Below, piece by piece: positions 37,577 to 47,439 of a stretch of DNA of 58,188 nt. The notes under the pieces were generated by a model. The model made no database searches. It was not told where the DNA came from and saw nothing but the letters and a program-made list of their open reading frames with translations. Both the position numbers and the translations under genes were made by a program. Source of the DNA: Candidatus Competibacteraceae bacterium (lineage in GTDB: Bacteria > Pseudomonadota > Gammaproteobacteria > Competibacterales > Competibacteraceae); NCBI GenBank assembly GCA_027492875.1, contig JAPUDV010000093.1, positions 1 to 58,188 on the forward strand. The letters are read 5' to 3'. Positions within the stretch are counted from its first letter, which is position 1, and the number at the start of each line of letters is the position of its first letter.

Positions 37577-39511
37577 ATGAAAACCTGGCGTCCGTTCGCC
37601 AAGCCCACCGCCGGCGAACCGCTGGCCCGGGAAAAGGACAACACCGCCGAGAGCGAGCTGTTTTTCCGCCGCACCCTGGTGGTGCTGTTCGCGGTGTTCC
37701 TGGGTTTCCTGGCCGTGACGGGCCGGCTGGTTTACCTGCAGGTGCTCAACCACGAGCGTTTCACCACCCTGTCCGAAAGCAACCGGGTCCGCGTGCAGCC
37801 GTTGCCGCCGACCCGCGGCTTTATCTTCGACCGCAACGGCGTGCTGCTGGCCGACAATCTGGCCTCCTATCACTTGGAAATCACCCGCGAGCAGGTCAAG
37901 GATCTGGGCGCCACCCTGGCGGAGCTGCGCCAGCGCATCGAACTCACCGACGCCGATATCGAGCGCTACCGCAAGCTGGCCCGGCGCGCGCCGCCCTACA
38001 CCGGCGTGCCGCTGCGCTTCCGCCTGAGCGACGAGGAAATCGCCCGGCTGGCGGTCGATCTGTACCGCTTGCCCGGCGTGGACATCAAGGCCGACCTGAC
38101 TCGCCGCTATCCGCTCGGGTCGCTGGCCGTGCACGTCATCGGCTATGTCGGGCGGATCGACGAGAGCGAGTTGCGGCGGCTCGACCCCGGTCAGTACAGC
38201 GGCAGCACCCACATCGGCAAGACCGGCGTGGAACGGTCCTACGAAGACCTGCTGCGCGGGCGCGCCGGCTGGCAGCAGGTCGAAACCAACGCCGAGGGTC
38301 GCCCGCTGCGGGTTCTCAGCCGTACCCCGCCGACGCCGGGCCAGCATATCTACCTGAGCATCGACGTGCGCTTGCAGGCGGTGGCGGAAAAGGCGCTGGA
38401 AGACTACAACGGCGCCATCGTCGCCCTCGACCCGCGCAACGGCGAGGTGCTGGCGCTGGCCAGCCAGCCGACTTACGATCCCAACCCCTTCGTCAACGGC
38501 ATCGACTTCGCCTCCTACCGCCAGCTCAACACCTCCAAGGACCGGCCGCTGCTCAACCGCGCCCTGCGCGGGATCTATCCGCCCGGCTCCACCATCAAGC
38601 CGCTGATGGCGCTGGCCGGGCTGGAATACGGGGTGATCAACCGCTACACCGGGGTGTTCTGTCCGGGTTTCTACCGGTTGCCCGGCTCCAGCCACAAATT
38701 TCGCGACTGGCGACATGGTGGCCACGGCAGCGTGAGCATGGACCAGGCCATCGCCCAATCCTGCGACGTGTACTTCTACAATCTGGCGTTCGGCCTGGGC
38801 ATCGATCGCCTTCATGAATTCCTGGACCGGTTTCACCTGGGCCGGCTGACCGGCATCGATCTGCCGGGGGAGAAGGGCGCGTTGCTGCCATCCCAGGAAT
38901 GGAAGCGCAGGGTCCACAAGCACCCCTGGTTTGCGGGCGACACCATCAGCGCCGGGATCGGGCAGGGCTATTTCCTGGCCACGCCGTTGCAGCTCGCCCA
39001 CGCCACCGCAGTGATTTCCCAGCGGGGAGCGGACTTTAAGCCGAGGGTCCTGCTGGCCACCGAGGATCCCGGCACCCGGATCAAGACTCCGGAAACCCCG
39101 CGGCCGTTGCCGCCGGTAGCGGTCAAGAACCCCCAGTTCTGGGATACGGTGATCGCCGGCATGATCCATGTGGTGGAAGGCGGCACCGCCCACCGCATCG
39201 GGATCGGCGCCAAGTACCGCATCGCCGGCAAGACCGGTACCGCCCAGGTGTTCACCGTGGGTCAGAACGAGCGCTACAACGCCAGCCGTCTGGCCCGGCA
39301 TTTGCTGGATCACGCCCTGTTCGTGGCCTTCGCGCCGGTCGATAACCCACGCATCGCGGTGGCGGTGATCGCCGAGCACGGCGGCGGCGGCAGCAAGACC
39401 GCCGCGCCGATGGCGCGCAAGGTCATGGACGCCTATCTGCTCGACAAATACGATCAGCCCGCCGCCGCGCGGGATACCCAGGGAGACGCCCGGCCGGATG
39501 GATCGGAGTAG
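37577..39511 (+). CDS. mrdA: Penicillin-binding protein 2 (peptidoglycan transpeptidase)
   Basis: 644 residues. N-terminal membrane anchor at about 35-55 (TLVVLFAVFLGFLAVTGRLV), dimerisation/pedestal domain opening TRGFIFDRNGVLLADN, and the class B transpeptidase domain: active-site Ser338 in YPPGSTIKPLMAL, the SxN-equivalent in QSCDVYFYNLA, and Lys552 in AGKTGTAQVF. Crosslinks peptidoglycan during sidewall elongation together with RodA, and is the target of mecillinam-type drugs. It begins 18 bases after mreD and its last 14 bases overlap rodA. Confidence 0.97.
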   Translation: MKTWRPFAKPTAGEPLAREKDNTAESELFFRRTLVVLFAVFLGFLAVTGRLVYLQVLNHERFTTLSESNRVRVQPLPPTRGFIFDRNGVLLADNLASYHLEITREQVKDLGATLAELRQRIELTDADIERYRKLARRAPPYTGVPLRFRLSDEEIARLAVDLYRLPGVDIKADLTRRYPLGSLAVHVIGYVGRIDESELRRLDPGQYSGSTHIGKTGVERSYEDLLRGRAGWQQVETNAEGRPLRVLSRTPPTPGQHIYLSIDVRLQAVAEKALEDYNGAIVALDPRNGEVLALASQPTYDPNPFVNGIDFASYRQLNTSKDRPLLNRALRGIYPPGSTIKPLMALAGLEYGVINRYTGVFCPGFYRLPGSSHKFRDWRHGGHGSVSMDQAIAQSCDVYFYNLAFGLGIDRLHEFLDRFHLGRLTGIDLPGEKGALLPSQEWKRRVHKHPWFAGDTISAGIGQGYFLATPLQLAHATAVISQRGADFKPRVLLATEDPGTRIKTPETPRPLPPVAVKNPQFWDTVIAGMIHVVEGGTAHRIGIGAKYRIAGKTGTAQVFTVGQNERYNASRLARHLLDHALFVAFAPVDNPRIAVAVIAEHGGGGSKTAAPMARKVMDAYLLDKYDQPAAARDTQGDARPDGSE

Positions 39512-40601
39512 GGAAGGCAAGTTCCTCAGGCTGATTCATCTGGACCTGGCCTTGCTGCTGGGGTTGCTGGTGATATCGGGCATGGGGCTGGTGGTGCTGT
39601 ACAGCGCCGGCCAGCGCGACCTGGCCTTGGTGACTGGCCAGACCATACGGCTGGGCCTGGGTTTCGCGATCATGCTGGCCTTGGCGCAGGTGCCGCCGCA
39701 TTACTTCCGCTTTTGGTCGCCATGGATTTATCTGGCCGGGGTCCTGTTGCTGCTGGCGGTCATGGCGGCCGGCGATGTCTCTAAGGGCGCGCGACGCTGG
39801 CTGGATTTGGGCGTGCTGCGCTTTCAGCCCTCGGAGATCATGAAGTTGGCGGTGCCGATGATGATGAGCTGGTACTTCGCCGAAAAACCCCTGCCGCCGC
39901 GGTTGTGGCATTTGCTGGGCGGGGTGTTGATTACCGGGGTGCCGTTCCTGCTGATCGTCAAGCAACCGGATCTGGGCACGGCGCTGGTGGTGGGTTGCGC
40001 CGGAGCGTTCGTGCTGTTTCTCGCCGGGCTAAGTTGGGTCATCCTGCTGGGCCTGGCCGTGATGCTGGGCGCCGCGGTGCCGCTGTTCTGGACTTTCGCC
40101 ATGCACGACTACCAGCGCCAGCGGGTGCTCACCTTCCTCGATCCGGAAAGCGACCCGCTGGGGGCCGGCTACCATATCATTCAATCCAAGATCGCCATCG
40201 GCTCGGGCGGCATCTATGGCAAGGGCTGGCTGAACGGCACCCAGTCGCATCTGGATTTCCTGCCGGAAGGTTCGACCGATTTCATCTTCGCCGCGTTCTC
40301 GGAGGAGTTCGGCTTGGTGGGCGGCTGCCTGTTGTTGACGCTGTATTTTTTCGTCATCGCCCGCTGCCTGTACATGGCGACCCATACCCCGGATACCTAT
40401 ACCCGGTTGCTGGCCGGCAGTCTGACGTTGATCTTCTTCATCTACGCCTTCGTCAACTCCGGGATGGTGTCCGGCCTGTTGCCGGTGGTGGGGTTGCCGC
40501 TGCCGTTGTTCAGCTATGGGGGAACATCCCTAGTGACGATCATGGCCGGCTTCGGTATCCTGATGAGCGTCTATTCGCACCGCCGGACCCCGACGCGGTA
40601 A
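39498..40601 (+). CDS. rodA: Rod-shape SEDS glycosyltransferase RodA
   Basis: 367 residues with about ten membrane segments. SEDS-family markers: DVSKGARRWLDLGVLRFQPSE, KQPDLGTALVV, GYHIIQSKIAIGSGGIYGKG (read IIQSKIAIGSGGIYGKGW) and LPLFSYGGTSLVTIMAGFG near the end. RodA polymerises lipid II into glycan strands while PBP2 crosslinks them; gene overlap with mrdA by 14 bases ensures matched synthesis. Confidence 0.97.
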   Translation: MDRSREGKFLRLIHLDLALLLGLLVISGMGLVVLYSAGQRDLALVTGQTIRLGLGFAIMLALAQVPPHYFRFWSPWIYLAGVLLLLAVMAAGDVSKGARRWLDLGVLRFQPSEIMKLAVPMMMSWYFAEKPLPPRLWHLLGGVLITGVPFLLIVKQPDLGTALVVGCAGAFVLFLAGLSWVILLGLAVMLGAAVPLFWTFAMHDYQRQRVLTFLDPESDPLGAGYHIIQSKIAIGSGGIYGKGWLNGTQSHLDFLPEGSTDFIFAAFSEEFGLVGGCLLLTLYFFVIARCLYMATHTPDTYTRLLAGSLTLIFFIYAFVNSGMVSGLLPVVGLPLPLFSYGGTSLVTIMAGFGILMSVYSHRRTPTR

Positions 40602-40632
40602 TCGCCACCACGACCAACGACGAGATCTGCGC

Positions 40633-41754
40633 GTGAAGAGCCCGTTTTTGCTCGGTGTCATCCTGCTATTGAGCGCTTGCGCGCCGTCCCCGACGGTTCG
40701 CCAGCCCCCGGAAATCCCGGTTGCGCCGATGCCGGATTCCGCGCCTCCGCCGGACACGACGGCGGCCGGACCCGGCAATGCAATCCCCGGCCAACCCTTG
40801 GGCAGCCGGGCCGACGTGCAGAGCTTCATCCGCGAGATGAGTGCCCGGCACCACTTCGATGCCTCCCAACTGCAAGCGGTTTTCAACCGCGCCCAAGCCC
40901 GGCCCAGCATCATCGCCGCCATGTCCCGGCCTGGCGAGGCCAAGCCCTGGTATGCGTACCGGGACATTTTCGTCAATGCCAACCGTATCCAGGGCGGCGT
41001 GCGGTTCTGGCGGGCCAATGCGGCGGCGCTGGCCCAGGCCGAACGGGTTTACGGCGTGCCGCCGGAAATCGTGGTGGCCATCATCGGCGTGGAAACCCAG
41101 TACGGCGGCAACATGGGCAGTTTCCGAGTCCTGGAGGCACTGTCCACCCTGGCGTTCGACTATCCCCGGCGTGCCGCCTATTTCCGCAAGGAACTGGAAA
41201 GTTATCTGCTGTTGACCCGACAGGAAGGCATCGATCCGCTGGCTCCGCGCGGATCCTATGCCGGGGCCATGGGGCTGGGTCAGTTCATGCCGAGCAGTTT
41301 TTTATCCGACGCGGTGGATTTCGATGGTGACGGCCACCGTGATCTCTGGCGTAACCCCCGCGATGCGATCGGCAGCGTCGCCCATTATTTCCAGCGCCAC
41401 GGCTGGCGAGCCGGCGAGCCGGTCGCCGTGCCGGCGAGGGTGAGCGGCGCCCGCTACCCCGCGCTGCTGAGCCCGCGACTGAGCCCGCCCAAGGACAGCG
41501 TCGCCAGCCTGCAAGCCGAGGGCATTGCGCCCGAGGCGCCCGTGAGCGGGACGCAGGCCGCGATGCTGTTGGAGTACCAAGGGCGCGACGGCCCGGAGTA
41601 CTGGCTGGGTTTCGATAATTTTTATGTCATCACCCGCTACAACCACAGCCAATTGTACGCCATGGCGGTGTACCAGCTCAGTCAGGCAATCCGCGAGCAA
41701 TACGCACTTTACCCCGGCGCCGTTCGACCGGAACGCATCGCTCGCGCTGACTGA
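40633..41754 (+). CDS. mltB: Membrane-bound lytic murein transglycosylase B
   Basis: 373 residues from GTG 40633. The signal ends in the lipobox LLSAC, so it is a lipoprotein. Catalytic domain: FRDEM-equivalent VQSFIREMSARHHFD, the glutamate in AIIGVETQYGGNMGSF, the YAGAMGLGQFMPSSF block and DFDGDGHRDLW. It cleaves glycan strands to 1,6-anhydromuropeptides. Co-directional with rodA (31-base gap) and 79 bases before rlpA; pairing of MltB with the elongasome is conserved in many gammaproteobacteria. Confidence 0.95.
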   Translation: MKSPFLLGVILLLSACAPSPTVRQPPEIPVAPMPDSAPPPDTTAAGPGNAIPGQPLGSRADVQSFIREMSARHHFDASQLQAVFNRAQARPSIIAAMSRPGEAKPWYAYRDIFVNANRIQGGVRFWRANAAALAQAERVYGVPPEIVVAIIGVETQYGGNMGSFRVLEALSTLAFDYPRRAAYFRKELESYLLLTRQEGIDPLAPRGSYAGAMGLGQFMPSSFLSDAVDFDGDGHRDLWRNPRDAIGSVAHYFQRHGWRAGEPVAVPARVSGARYPALLSPRLSPPKDSVASLQAEGIAPEAPVSGTQAAMLLEYQGRDGPEYWLGFDNFYVITRYNHSQLYAMAVYQLSQAIREQYALYPGAVRPERIARAD

Positions 41755-41833
41755 ATTTTTCCGACAACAATCTGAAAACAATCGCATCGGCTTTCGGCGC
41801 AGGCTGGCTGTTACCCGGTGCAAGGGAGGATTT

Positions 41834-42805
41834 ATGGCGAAATCCTGGAGCCAGACTTTGCTCTTGGCATCGCTGGCGGGCGCGCTGGCCGGTTGCGGCA
41901 CCATTCCCGACCGGCTGGCGAGCATCCGGCCCGCCGGGACCGGCCCCAACCCCGCTTCGAGCGGAAATGAGCCGATCCCGCAGGTCGAACCCCCCAGCCG
42001 TAGCGGTAACGCCGATACCTATGTGGTCTTCGGCCGGCGTTACCGGGTCAGGGAAACCAGCGAGGGTTATCGAGAGGAGGGCACTGCATCCTGGTACGGG
42101 GCGGATTTTCATGGCCGCAAAACCTCCAGTGGCCCGTTGTACGATATGTATGAGCTGACCGCCGCGCACAAGAGCCTGCCGCTGCCGGCCTACGTGCGGG
42201 TGACCAATCTGGAGAACGGCCGCAGTACCGTGGTCAAGGTCACCGACCGCGGCCCCTTCGTCCCCGGGCGGATTATCGATCTATCCTACGCCGCCGCCCT
42301 GCGGCTCGACATGCTGGAGCGGGGGACCGCCCTGGTGGAGGTGGCCGCGCTGGAGCCGTACCAGCAGCTACCGGAACTGGCGGCCCGGCGCGCGGCCGAA
42401 CGGGAGCGGCTGGCTGCGGCGACGGATCGGAAAGCGCAGCGCTTGGCGGAGAGCGCCGCGCCGCCCGCCCGGACGGAACCGCGTGGCAAACCAATCGCCA
42501 CCGTGCGGCTGGCGTCCGCCGCGCCGGCCGCGAAGAACAAGATCGCGCCGGTGGAGCGCCGCGCCGCGCCGGCCGGCAAGAACGGTACGCTGTATCTGGT
42601 GGGCACGGTCAGCGAGCACGGCAGTCCTCCCCGGCAACTGCAAAGCCGGCTGGCCAGCCAGTTGCGGCGCAGCGTGCAGGTGGAGTCCACCTCCGGCAGC
42701 CGTTACCAGGTGCGGGTGCCGCTGCGCGATCCAGGCGAGGCCCGGCAGGTGGCGGTTCGCTTGGCTGGCCTGGGGATCAGCCATTCGCGCGTCGTCGCCG
42801 ATTGA
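41834..42805 (+). CDS. rlpA: Septal ring lytic transglycosylase RlpA
   Basis: 323 residues from ATG 41834, with AGGGAGGA just upstream. Lipoprotein signal LAGALAGCG; a double-psi beta-barrel at about 85-175 (GTASWYGADFHGRKTSSG, VTDRGPFVPGRIIDLSYA) with the catalytic Glu/Asp positions of RlpA; an Ala/Arg-rich linker; and a C-terminal SPOR-like domain (about 250-320, LYLVGTVSEHG...YQVRVPL) that binds denuded glycan at division sites. The frame extends upstream into the mltB 3' end but lacks a ribosome site there. Confidence 0.94.
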   Translation: MAKSWSQTLLLASLAGALAGCGTIPDRLASIRPAGTGPNPASSGNEPIPQVEPPSRSGNADTYVVFGRRYRVRETSEGYREEGTASWYGADFHGRKTSSGPLYDMYELTAAHKSLPLPAYVRVTNLENGRSTVVKVTDRGPFVPGRIIDLSYAAALRLDMLERGTALVEVAALEPYQQLPELAARRAAERERLAAATDRKAQRLAESAAPPARTEPRGKPIATVRLASAAPAAKNKIAPVERRAAPAGKNGTLYLVGTVSEHGSPPRQLQSRLASQLRRSVQVESTSGSRYQVRVPLRDPGEARQVAVRLAGLGISHSRVVAD

Positions 42806-42902
42806 GCCGGGGTGTCGGGGCAGCGCGTGCAGCGCGCCACGGGCATTCCCCACTGGCGCGGCGGTTTGCTTGGCGGCCACGTCTGATTAGAATCACCCGG
42901 CG

Positions 42903-44108
42903 ATGATTTTCAACCACGGGAGTCCCACACGACTCATGTTGTACTCGACTGTGCTCCGTTCTCTGTTGTTGCCGCTGGTACCGGCGTTCGCCCTTTTGTG
43001 TTCCGGCTGGGCCGCCGTCCGCGCCGAAACCCTACCGCCCCCGCCGCAAGTCCCGGTGCGGGGTTATTTGCTGATGGACTACCAGAGCGGCAACGTGTTG
43101 GCGGACTTGAAAGGCGAGGAACGGATGGAGCCGGCCAGCATCACCAAGCTAATGACCGGCTACGTCGTCTACAAGGCGCTGAAGTCCGGCAAGATCCACC
43201 CTGACGATCAGGTGACCATCAGCGAAAAAGCCTGGCGGACTGGGGGCTCCAAGATGTTCGTCAAGGTCGGCAGCCAGGTATCGGTGGAAGATTTGCTGAT
43301 GGGCATGGATGTACAGTCCGGCAACGACGCCACGGTGGCGCTGGCCGAGCATGTGGCCGGCTCCGAGGAGACATTCGTCCAATTGATGAACGAGCAGGCG
43401 GCGCAACTGGGGATGACCAGCAGTCATTTCACCAATGCGCCGGGCCTGCCCGATCCCGATCATTACATGTCGGCCCGCGACATCGCCGTTTTGACCCGGG
43501 CGCTGATTCGGGATTTTCCGGATCAGTACGCCCGCTATTCGGTGCGCAGCTTCAAGTACAACAACATCGAACAGCAAAATCGCAACCGCCTGCTGTCGAC
43601 CGATTCCTCGGTGGATGGCGTTAAAACCGGCCATACCGATTCGGCGGGTTACTGCCTGGTCTCGTCGGCCAAGCGCAATGATACCCGCCTGATCGGCGTG
43701 GTGTTGGGGGCCAGCAAGGAGAAGGACCGGTTCGTGGCCAGCCAGGCGCTGCTCAACTACGGCTTCAGTTTTTTCGAAAGCCGCAAGCTGTACGACGCCA
43801 ACACGCCCATCGTGACCGCCCGGATCTGGAAAGGTCAGGAAAACGAATTGCCGCTGGGCGTGGCCCAGCCCTTGTACGTGACCGTGCCCAAGGGGCAGGC
43901 GCCGCAGGTCAGCACCACCACCGTCGTACAGCCAACCATCATCGCGCCGGCTCAGAAGGATCAGGCGTTCGGCGCCATCGTGGTCAAACTGGGCGAGCAG
44001 GAAGTGAGCAAGACGCCGCTGGTTGCGTTGCAGGAAGTGCCGGAAAGCGGCTGGTTCGGGCGGATGATCGATTCGATCCTGCTGTTCTTTTATTCGCTGT
44101 TCCACTAA
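42903..44108 (+). CDS. dacA: D-alanyl-D-alanine carboxypeptidase (PBP5/6 type)
   Basis: 401 residues. Signal peptide ending AVRA; catalytic motifs SITK (Ser79), SGN (in VQSGNDATVAL) and KTG (Lys241 in GVKTGHTDSAGYC). The C-terminal beta domain and the final amphipathic helix GWFGRMIDSILLFFYSLFH anchor it to the outer face of the inner membrane, as in PBP5/6. It trims terminal D-Ala from pentapeptides and so limits crosslinking. Start could also be ATG 42936, which gives a more standard 30-residue signal; I keep 42903. PBP5 versus PBP6 cannot be told apart, so the symbol is approximate. Confidence 0.93.
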   Translation: MIFNHGSPTRLMLYSTVLRSLLLPLVPAFALLCSGWAAVRAETLPPPPQVPVRGYLLMDYQSGNVLADLKGEERMEPASITKLMTGYVVYKALKSGKIHPDDQVTISEKAWRTGGSKMFVKVGSQVSVEDLLMGMDVQSGNDATVALAEHVAGSEETFVQLMNEQAAQLGMTSSHFTNAPGLPDPDHYMSARDIAVLTRALIRDFPDQYARYSVRSFKYNNIEQQNRNRLLSTDSSVDGVKTGHTDSAGYCLVSSAKRNDTRLIGVVLGASKEKDRFVASQALLNYGFSFFESRKLYDANTPIVTARIWKGQENELPLGVAQPLYVTVPKGQAPQVSTTTVVQPTIIAPAQKDQAFGAIVVKLGEQEVSKTPLVALQEVPESGWFGRMIDSILLFFYSLFH

Positions 44109-44132
44109 GCCCGGCTTGAGGCGCGCGCCGGC

Positions 44133-44396
44133 ATGAGCGACGAATCGCTGCTGCAATTTCCCTGCGAATTCCCGATCAAGATCATGGGCGCCGGCCGGCC
44201 CGATTTTCGGGCGCGGGTGGTGGAGCTGGTGCGCCGGCACGCCGCCGATCTGGACGAGGCGCGGGTGCGGGTGCGGGACAGCCGCACCGGCCGCTACCAG
44301 TCGGTGACGGTGGTGGTGAACGCTCGAAGCCGCGCGCAACTGGACGCCCTCTATCGGGAACTCAGCGGCCATCCGGGCGTTTCGATGGTGCTGTGA
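44133..44396 (+). CDS. ybeD: YbeD/DUF493 family protein
   Basis: 87 residues with the DUF493 alpha-beta fold: LLQFPCEFPIKIMGAGRPDF, RDSRTGRYQSVTVVVNARS and LDALYRELSGHPGVSMVL. A conserved small cytosolic protein, probably an allosteric ACT-like regulator; always next to lipB in this context. Its stop TGA overlaps the lipB GTG start. Confidence 0.94.
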   Translation: MSDESLLQFPCEFPIKIMGAGRPDFRARVVELVRRHAADLDEARVRVRDSRTGRYQSVTVVVNARSRAQLDALYRELSGHPGVSMVL

Positions 44397-45067
44397 CCGC
44401 AGGCATGGCGGTACCCGTTCCCCGCTGCGAACCGCTGTGGCTGCGCCGCCTCGGCCGTTGCGAGTACGAAGCGGTGTTCACCGCCATGCGATCCTTCACC
44501 GAAGCCCGCGACGCGTCCACGCCGGACGAACTGTGGTGGGTCGAACATCCGCCGATTTTCACCCAAGGGTTGGCCGGCAAGGCGGAACACCTGCTGGCGC
44601 CGGGCGATATCCCGGTGGTCCAGGCGGATCGAGGCGGCCAGGTGACCTACCACGGCCCCGGCCAAGTGGTGGTGTACTGCCTGCTGGACGTGCGGCGGCT
44701 GGGCTTGAGCGTGCGCGGACTGGTGACGGTGCTGGAGCGCTCGGTGATCGACCTGCTCGCCGCTCACGGTATCGCCGGCCGCGCCCGACCCGACGCGCCG
44801 GGCGTCTACGTCGGGGACGCCAAGGTGGCTTCGCTGGGCCTGCGCCTGCGCCAGGGCCGTTCTTACCACGGCTTGAGTCTCAACGTCGACGTAGACCTGG
44901 AACCCTTCAGCCGCATCAATCCCTGCGGTTACCCCGGCCTGCGGGTGACCCGGTTGCGCGATCTGGGCGTCGAACTGACCCCCGAGGCCGCCGCCGCCGA
45001 ATTGCTGGCGGACCTGGGCCACCATCTGGGTTACACCGCCTTCGCACGGGCCGATGGCTTGCCCTGA
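44393..45067 (+). CDS. lipB: Octanoyl-[ACP]:protein octanoyltransferase
   Basis: 224 residues. TPDELWWVEHPPIFTQGLAG, then VVQADRGGQVTYHGPGQVVVY (the RGGxxTYHGPGQ block) and PGVYVGDAKVASLGLRL with the acyl-transfer Lys, and ...HGLSLNVDVDLEPFSRINPCGYPG with the catalytic Cys. It moves octanoate from ACP to apo-lipoyl domains. GTG 44393 overlaps the ybeD stop; ATG 44405 is an alternative. First step of the lipoylation pair completed by lipA. Confidence 0.96.
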   Translation: MTAGMAVPVPRCEPLWLRRLGRCEYEAVFTAMRSFTEARDASTPDELWWVEHPPIFTQGLAGKAEHLLAPGDIPVVQADRGGQVTYHGPGQVVVYCLLDVRRLGLSVRGLVTVLERSVIDLLAAHGIAGRARPDAPGVYVGDAKVASLGLRLRQGRSYHGLSLNVDVDLEPFSRINPCGYPGLRVTRLRDLGVELTPEAAAAELLADLGHHLGYTAFARADGLP

Positions 45068-45168
45068 ACGCCGGGCATCGTCCAAATACAAGATTTACCC
45101 GGCAACCCACGGCATAATGTTGAGTCAAAAGCTCAACAATTTGTCCTTCATCCTCTCAGGAACAGGCC

Positions 45169-46197
45169 ATGTCCGACCGCATCGCTCCCGACGAAACCGC
45201 GCTTGCCCCGGCCGCATCCGTCCCCGCTCAAACCGCGATCAGAACCGCGCCGCGACAACAAGGCGAGAAACTGCGTGGCGCGGACAAGGTTGCCCGCATC
45301 CCGGTCAAGATCGCGCCCAGCGATCCGGGGCAACGGCTGCGCAAGCCGGACTGGATTCGCGCTCCCTTCCCCGGCACGCCGGAAGTGCAGCGCTTGAAGC
45401 GAATCTTGCGGGAAAATCGCCTGCATACGGTGTGCGAGGAGGCCAGTTGCCCCAATCTCGGCGAGTGCTTCGGCCACGGCACCGCCACCTTCATGATCAT
45501 GGGCGACATTTGCACCCGCCGCTGCCCGTTCTGCGACGTGGGCCACGGCCGGCCCAACCCACTCGATCCCCAGGAACCGGAAAACCTGGCGCGCACCGTC
45601 GCGGCGATGGCGCTGAAGTACGTGGTCGTCACCTCGGTGGACCGCGACGATCTGCGCGACGGCGGCGCGGCGCACTTCGCCGAGTGCATCCAGGCGATGC
45701 GCGCCGCCTGGCCGGGCATCGTCATCGAAATTTTGACCCCCGATTTTCGTGGCCGGATGGAGGTGGCTTTGGAGATTCTGGAGCGGGAGCCGCCGGACGT
45801 GTTCAACCACAATCTGGAAACCGTGCCCCGCTTGTACCGGCAGGCCCGTCCCGGCGCCGATTATCGGTATTCGCTGACCCTGCTTCAGCGCTTTAAGGAG
45901 CGGCATCCGCGCATCCCGACCAAGTCGGGGTTGATGCTGGGTTTGGGCGAGACGACGGAGGAGATCGAGGCGGTCATGCGCGACTTGCGCGCCCATCGGG
46001 TGGAGATGCTGACTCTCGGCCAGTATCTCCAGCCCAGCGTCCATCATCTGCCGGTGGAGCGCTATGCGCCGCCGGAGGAGTTCGTGCACCTGCGCGCGTT
46101 GGGCGAGGCCATGGGGTTCACCCATGTCGCCTCCGCGCCGCTGGTGCGCTCGTCCTATCACGCCGATTTGCAGGCCAGGGGCGCCGGGGTCGGGTGA
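45169..46197 (+). CDS. lipA: Lipoyl synthase
   Basis: 342 residues. Radical-SAM iron-sulfur enzyme that inserts the two sulfurs into octanoyl groups: auxiliary cluster Cys in [13 protein letters not shown], radical-SAM Cys in [31 protein letters not shown], and the C-terminal [10 protein letters not shown] that supplies a cluster ligand. A ~50-residue Pro/Ala/Arg-rich leader (residues 1-50) precedes the core and is longer than in E. coli. Has its own 101-base upstream gap, so it may carry a separate promoter. Confidence 0.97.
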   Translation: MSDRIAPDETALAPAASVPAQTAIRTAPRQQGEKLRGADKVARIPVKIAPSDPGQRLRKPDWIRAPFPGTPEVQRLKRILRENRLHTVCEEASCPNLGECFGHGTATFMIMGDICTRRCPFCDVGHGRPNPLDPQEPENLARTVAAMALKYVVVTSVDRDDLRDGGAAHFAECIQAMRAAWPGIVIEILTPDFRGRMEVALEILEREPPDVFNHNLETVPRLYRQARPGADYRYSLTLLQRFKERHPRIPTKSGLMLGLGETTEEIEAVMRDLRAHRVEMLTLGQYLQPSVHHLPVERYAPPEEFVHLRALGEAMGFTHVASAPLVRSSYHADLQARGAGVG

Positions 46198-46228
46198 GCG
46201 GGAAGATTCATCATTTGGAGAGCAGGGT

Positions 46229-47434
46229 ATGAACGTCGAAAACTGGCGGACCCCGGCGGTCATTCTGTGGTGCGGCGCGCTGATCCTGGCGGTTTCGCTG
46301 GGCATCCGCCACACCTTCGGCCTGTTCCTGCAACCGATGAGCCTGGACAACGGCTGGGGCCGGGAAGCGTTCGCCTTCGCCATCGCCTTGCAGAATCTGG
46401 TCTGGGGGCTGGCGCAACCGTTTGCCGGGCGTTTGGCCGACCGTTTCGGCGCCGGTTGGGCCATTCTGGTCGGCACCCTGCTGTACGTGGCCGGTTTGCT
46501 GTTGATGGCCCAGTCCGCTTCGACCTTCGGGTTGGCGTTGAGCGCGGGGGTGCTGATCGGGCTCGGCTTGAGCGGCACCACGTTTCCGGTGGTGTTCGGC
46601 GCGGTCAGCCGGGCGGTGCCGCCGGAACAGCGCAGCTTGGCCATGGGCATTGCGATGGCGGTGGGTTCGCTCGGGCAGTTCGTGCTACTGCCGGGTAGTC
46701 AGTGGCTGATCGGGGCATTCGGCTGGGCGGCGGCGCTGGTCGTGCTGGGGTTGCTGGGGATCGGCATGGGGCCGTTATCGGTCGCGCTGTTCGAGCGCCC
46801 GTCGGCGAATCCCGCCGTGCAGGCGCGGCCGTTGCGGGCGATTCTGACGGAGGCGTTCACCCACCGGGGGTTCTGGCTGCTGTCGTTGGGCTTTTTCGTG
46901 TGCGGTTTCCAGGTGGTGTTCATTGCCACCCATATTCCGGCCTTTCTGATGGACCGGGGCCTGTCCCCGCTGGTGGGCACCACCGTGCTCGCCCTGATCG
47001 GGTTGTTCAATATTTTCGGTTCCTACCTGGCCGGACTGGGCGGCGGCAAATTCCGCAAGCCGATGCTGTTGACCGGGATCTATCTGACGCGAGCGGTGGT
47101 GATTACCGTGTTTATCCTGCTGCCGGTCACGGCTTGGAGCGCCTATGCCTTTGGCATGGTGATGGGGCTACTCTGGTTGAGCACGGTGCCGCTGACCAAC
47201 GGTACGGTGGCGACGGTGTTCGGCGTCGGGAATATGTCGATGCTGGGCGGCATCGTGTTCCTGTTCCATCAGGTCGGCGCGTTTCTCGGCGGCTGGCTGG
47301 GTGGCTATCTATACGATGCGACCGGTTCCTACCGCGCGGTCTGGATCATCGCCATCGGCTTGAGTCTCGCCGCCGCCTTGCTCAACTTGCCGATTCGCGA
47401 ACAGGCGGTGCATCCGGTCACCGCGACGGCCTGA
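46229..47434 (+). CDS. Major facilitator superfamily transporter
   Basis: 401 residues with twelve predicted membrane segments and the MFS loop motif between helices 2 and 3 (PFAGRLADRFGAGWAILVG). A second-half repeat begins near TEAFTHRGFWLLSLGFFVCG. Sequence style is close to the monocarboxylate/oxalate-formate (MCT/OFA) group (HTFGLFLQPM, IPAFLMDRG), suggesting import of a small organic acid, but the substrate is not provable. ATG 46229 is 31 bases after lipA with GGAG/AGGGT upstream. A tiny hydrophobic ORF follows after five bases. Confidence 0.88.
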   Translation: MNVENWRTPAVILWCGALILAVSLGIRHTFGLFLQPMSLDNGWGREAFAFAIALQNLVWGLAQPFAGRLADRFGAGWAILVGTLLYVAGLLLMAQSASTFGLALSAGVLIGLGLSGTTFPVVFGAVSRAVPPEQRSLAMGIAMAVGSLGQFVLLPGSQWLIGAFGWAAALVVLGLLGIGMGPLSVALFERPSANPAVQARPLRAILTEAFTHRGFWLLSLGFFVCGFQVVFIATHIPAFLMDRGLSPLVGTTVLALIGLFNIFGSYLAGLGGGKFRKPMLLTGIYLTRAVVITVFILLPVTAWSAYAFGMVMGLLWLSTVPLTNGTVATVFGVGNMSMLGGIVFLFHQVGAFLGGWLGGYLYDATGSYRAVWIIAIGLSLAAALLNLPIREQAVHPVTATA

Positions 47435-47439
47435 CGGCG

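Noticed and set aside
36887..39520. 877-codon open frame on the minus strand
   Set aside because: It lies antisense to mreC, mreD and mrdA, is rich in His/Gln/Arg/Ala as expected from the shadow of GC-rich coding DNA, and shows no domain.
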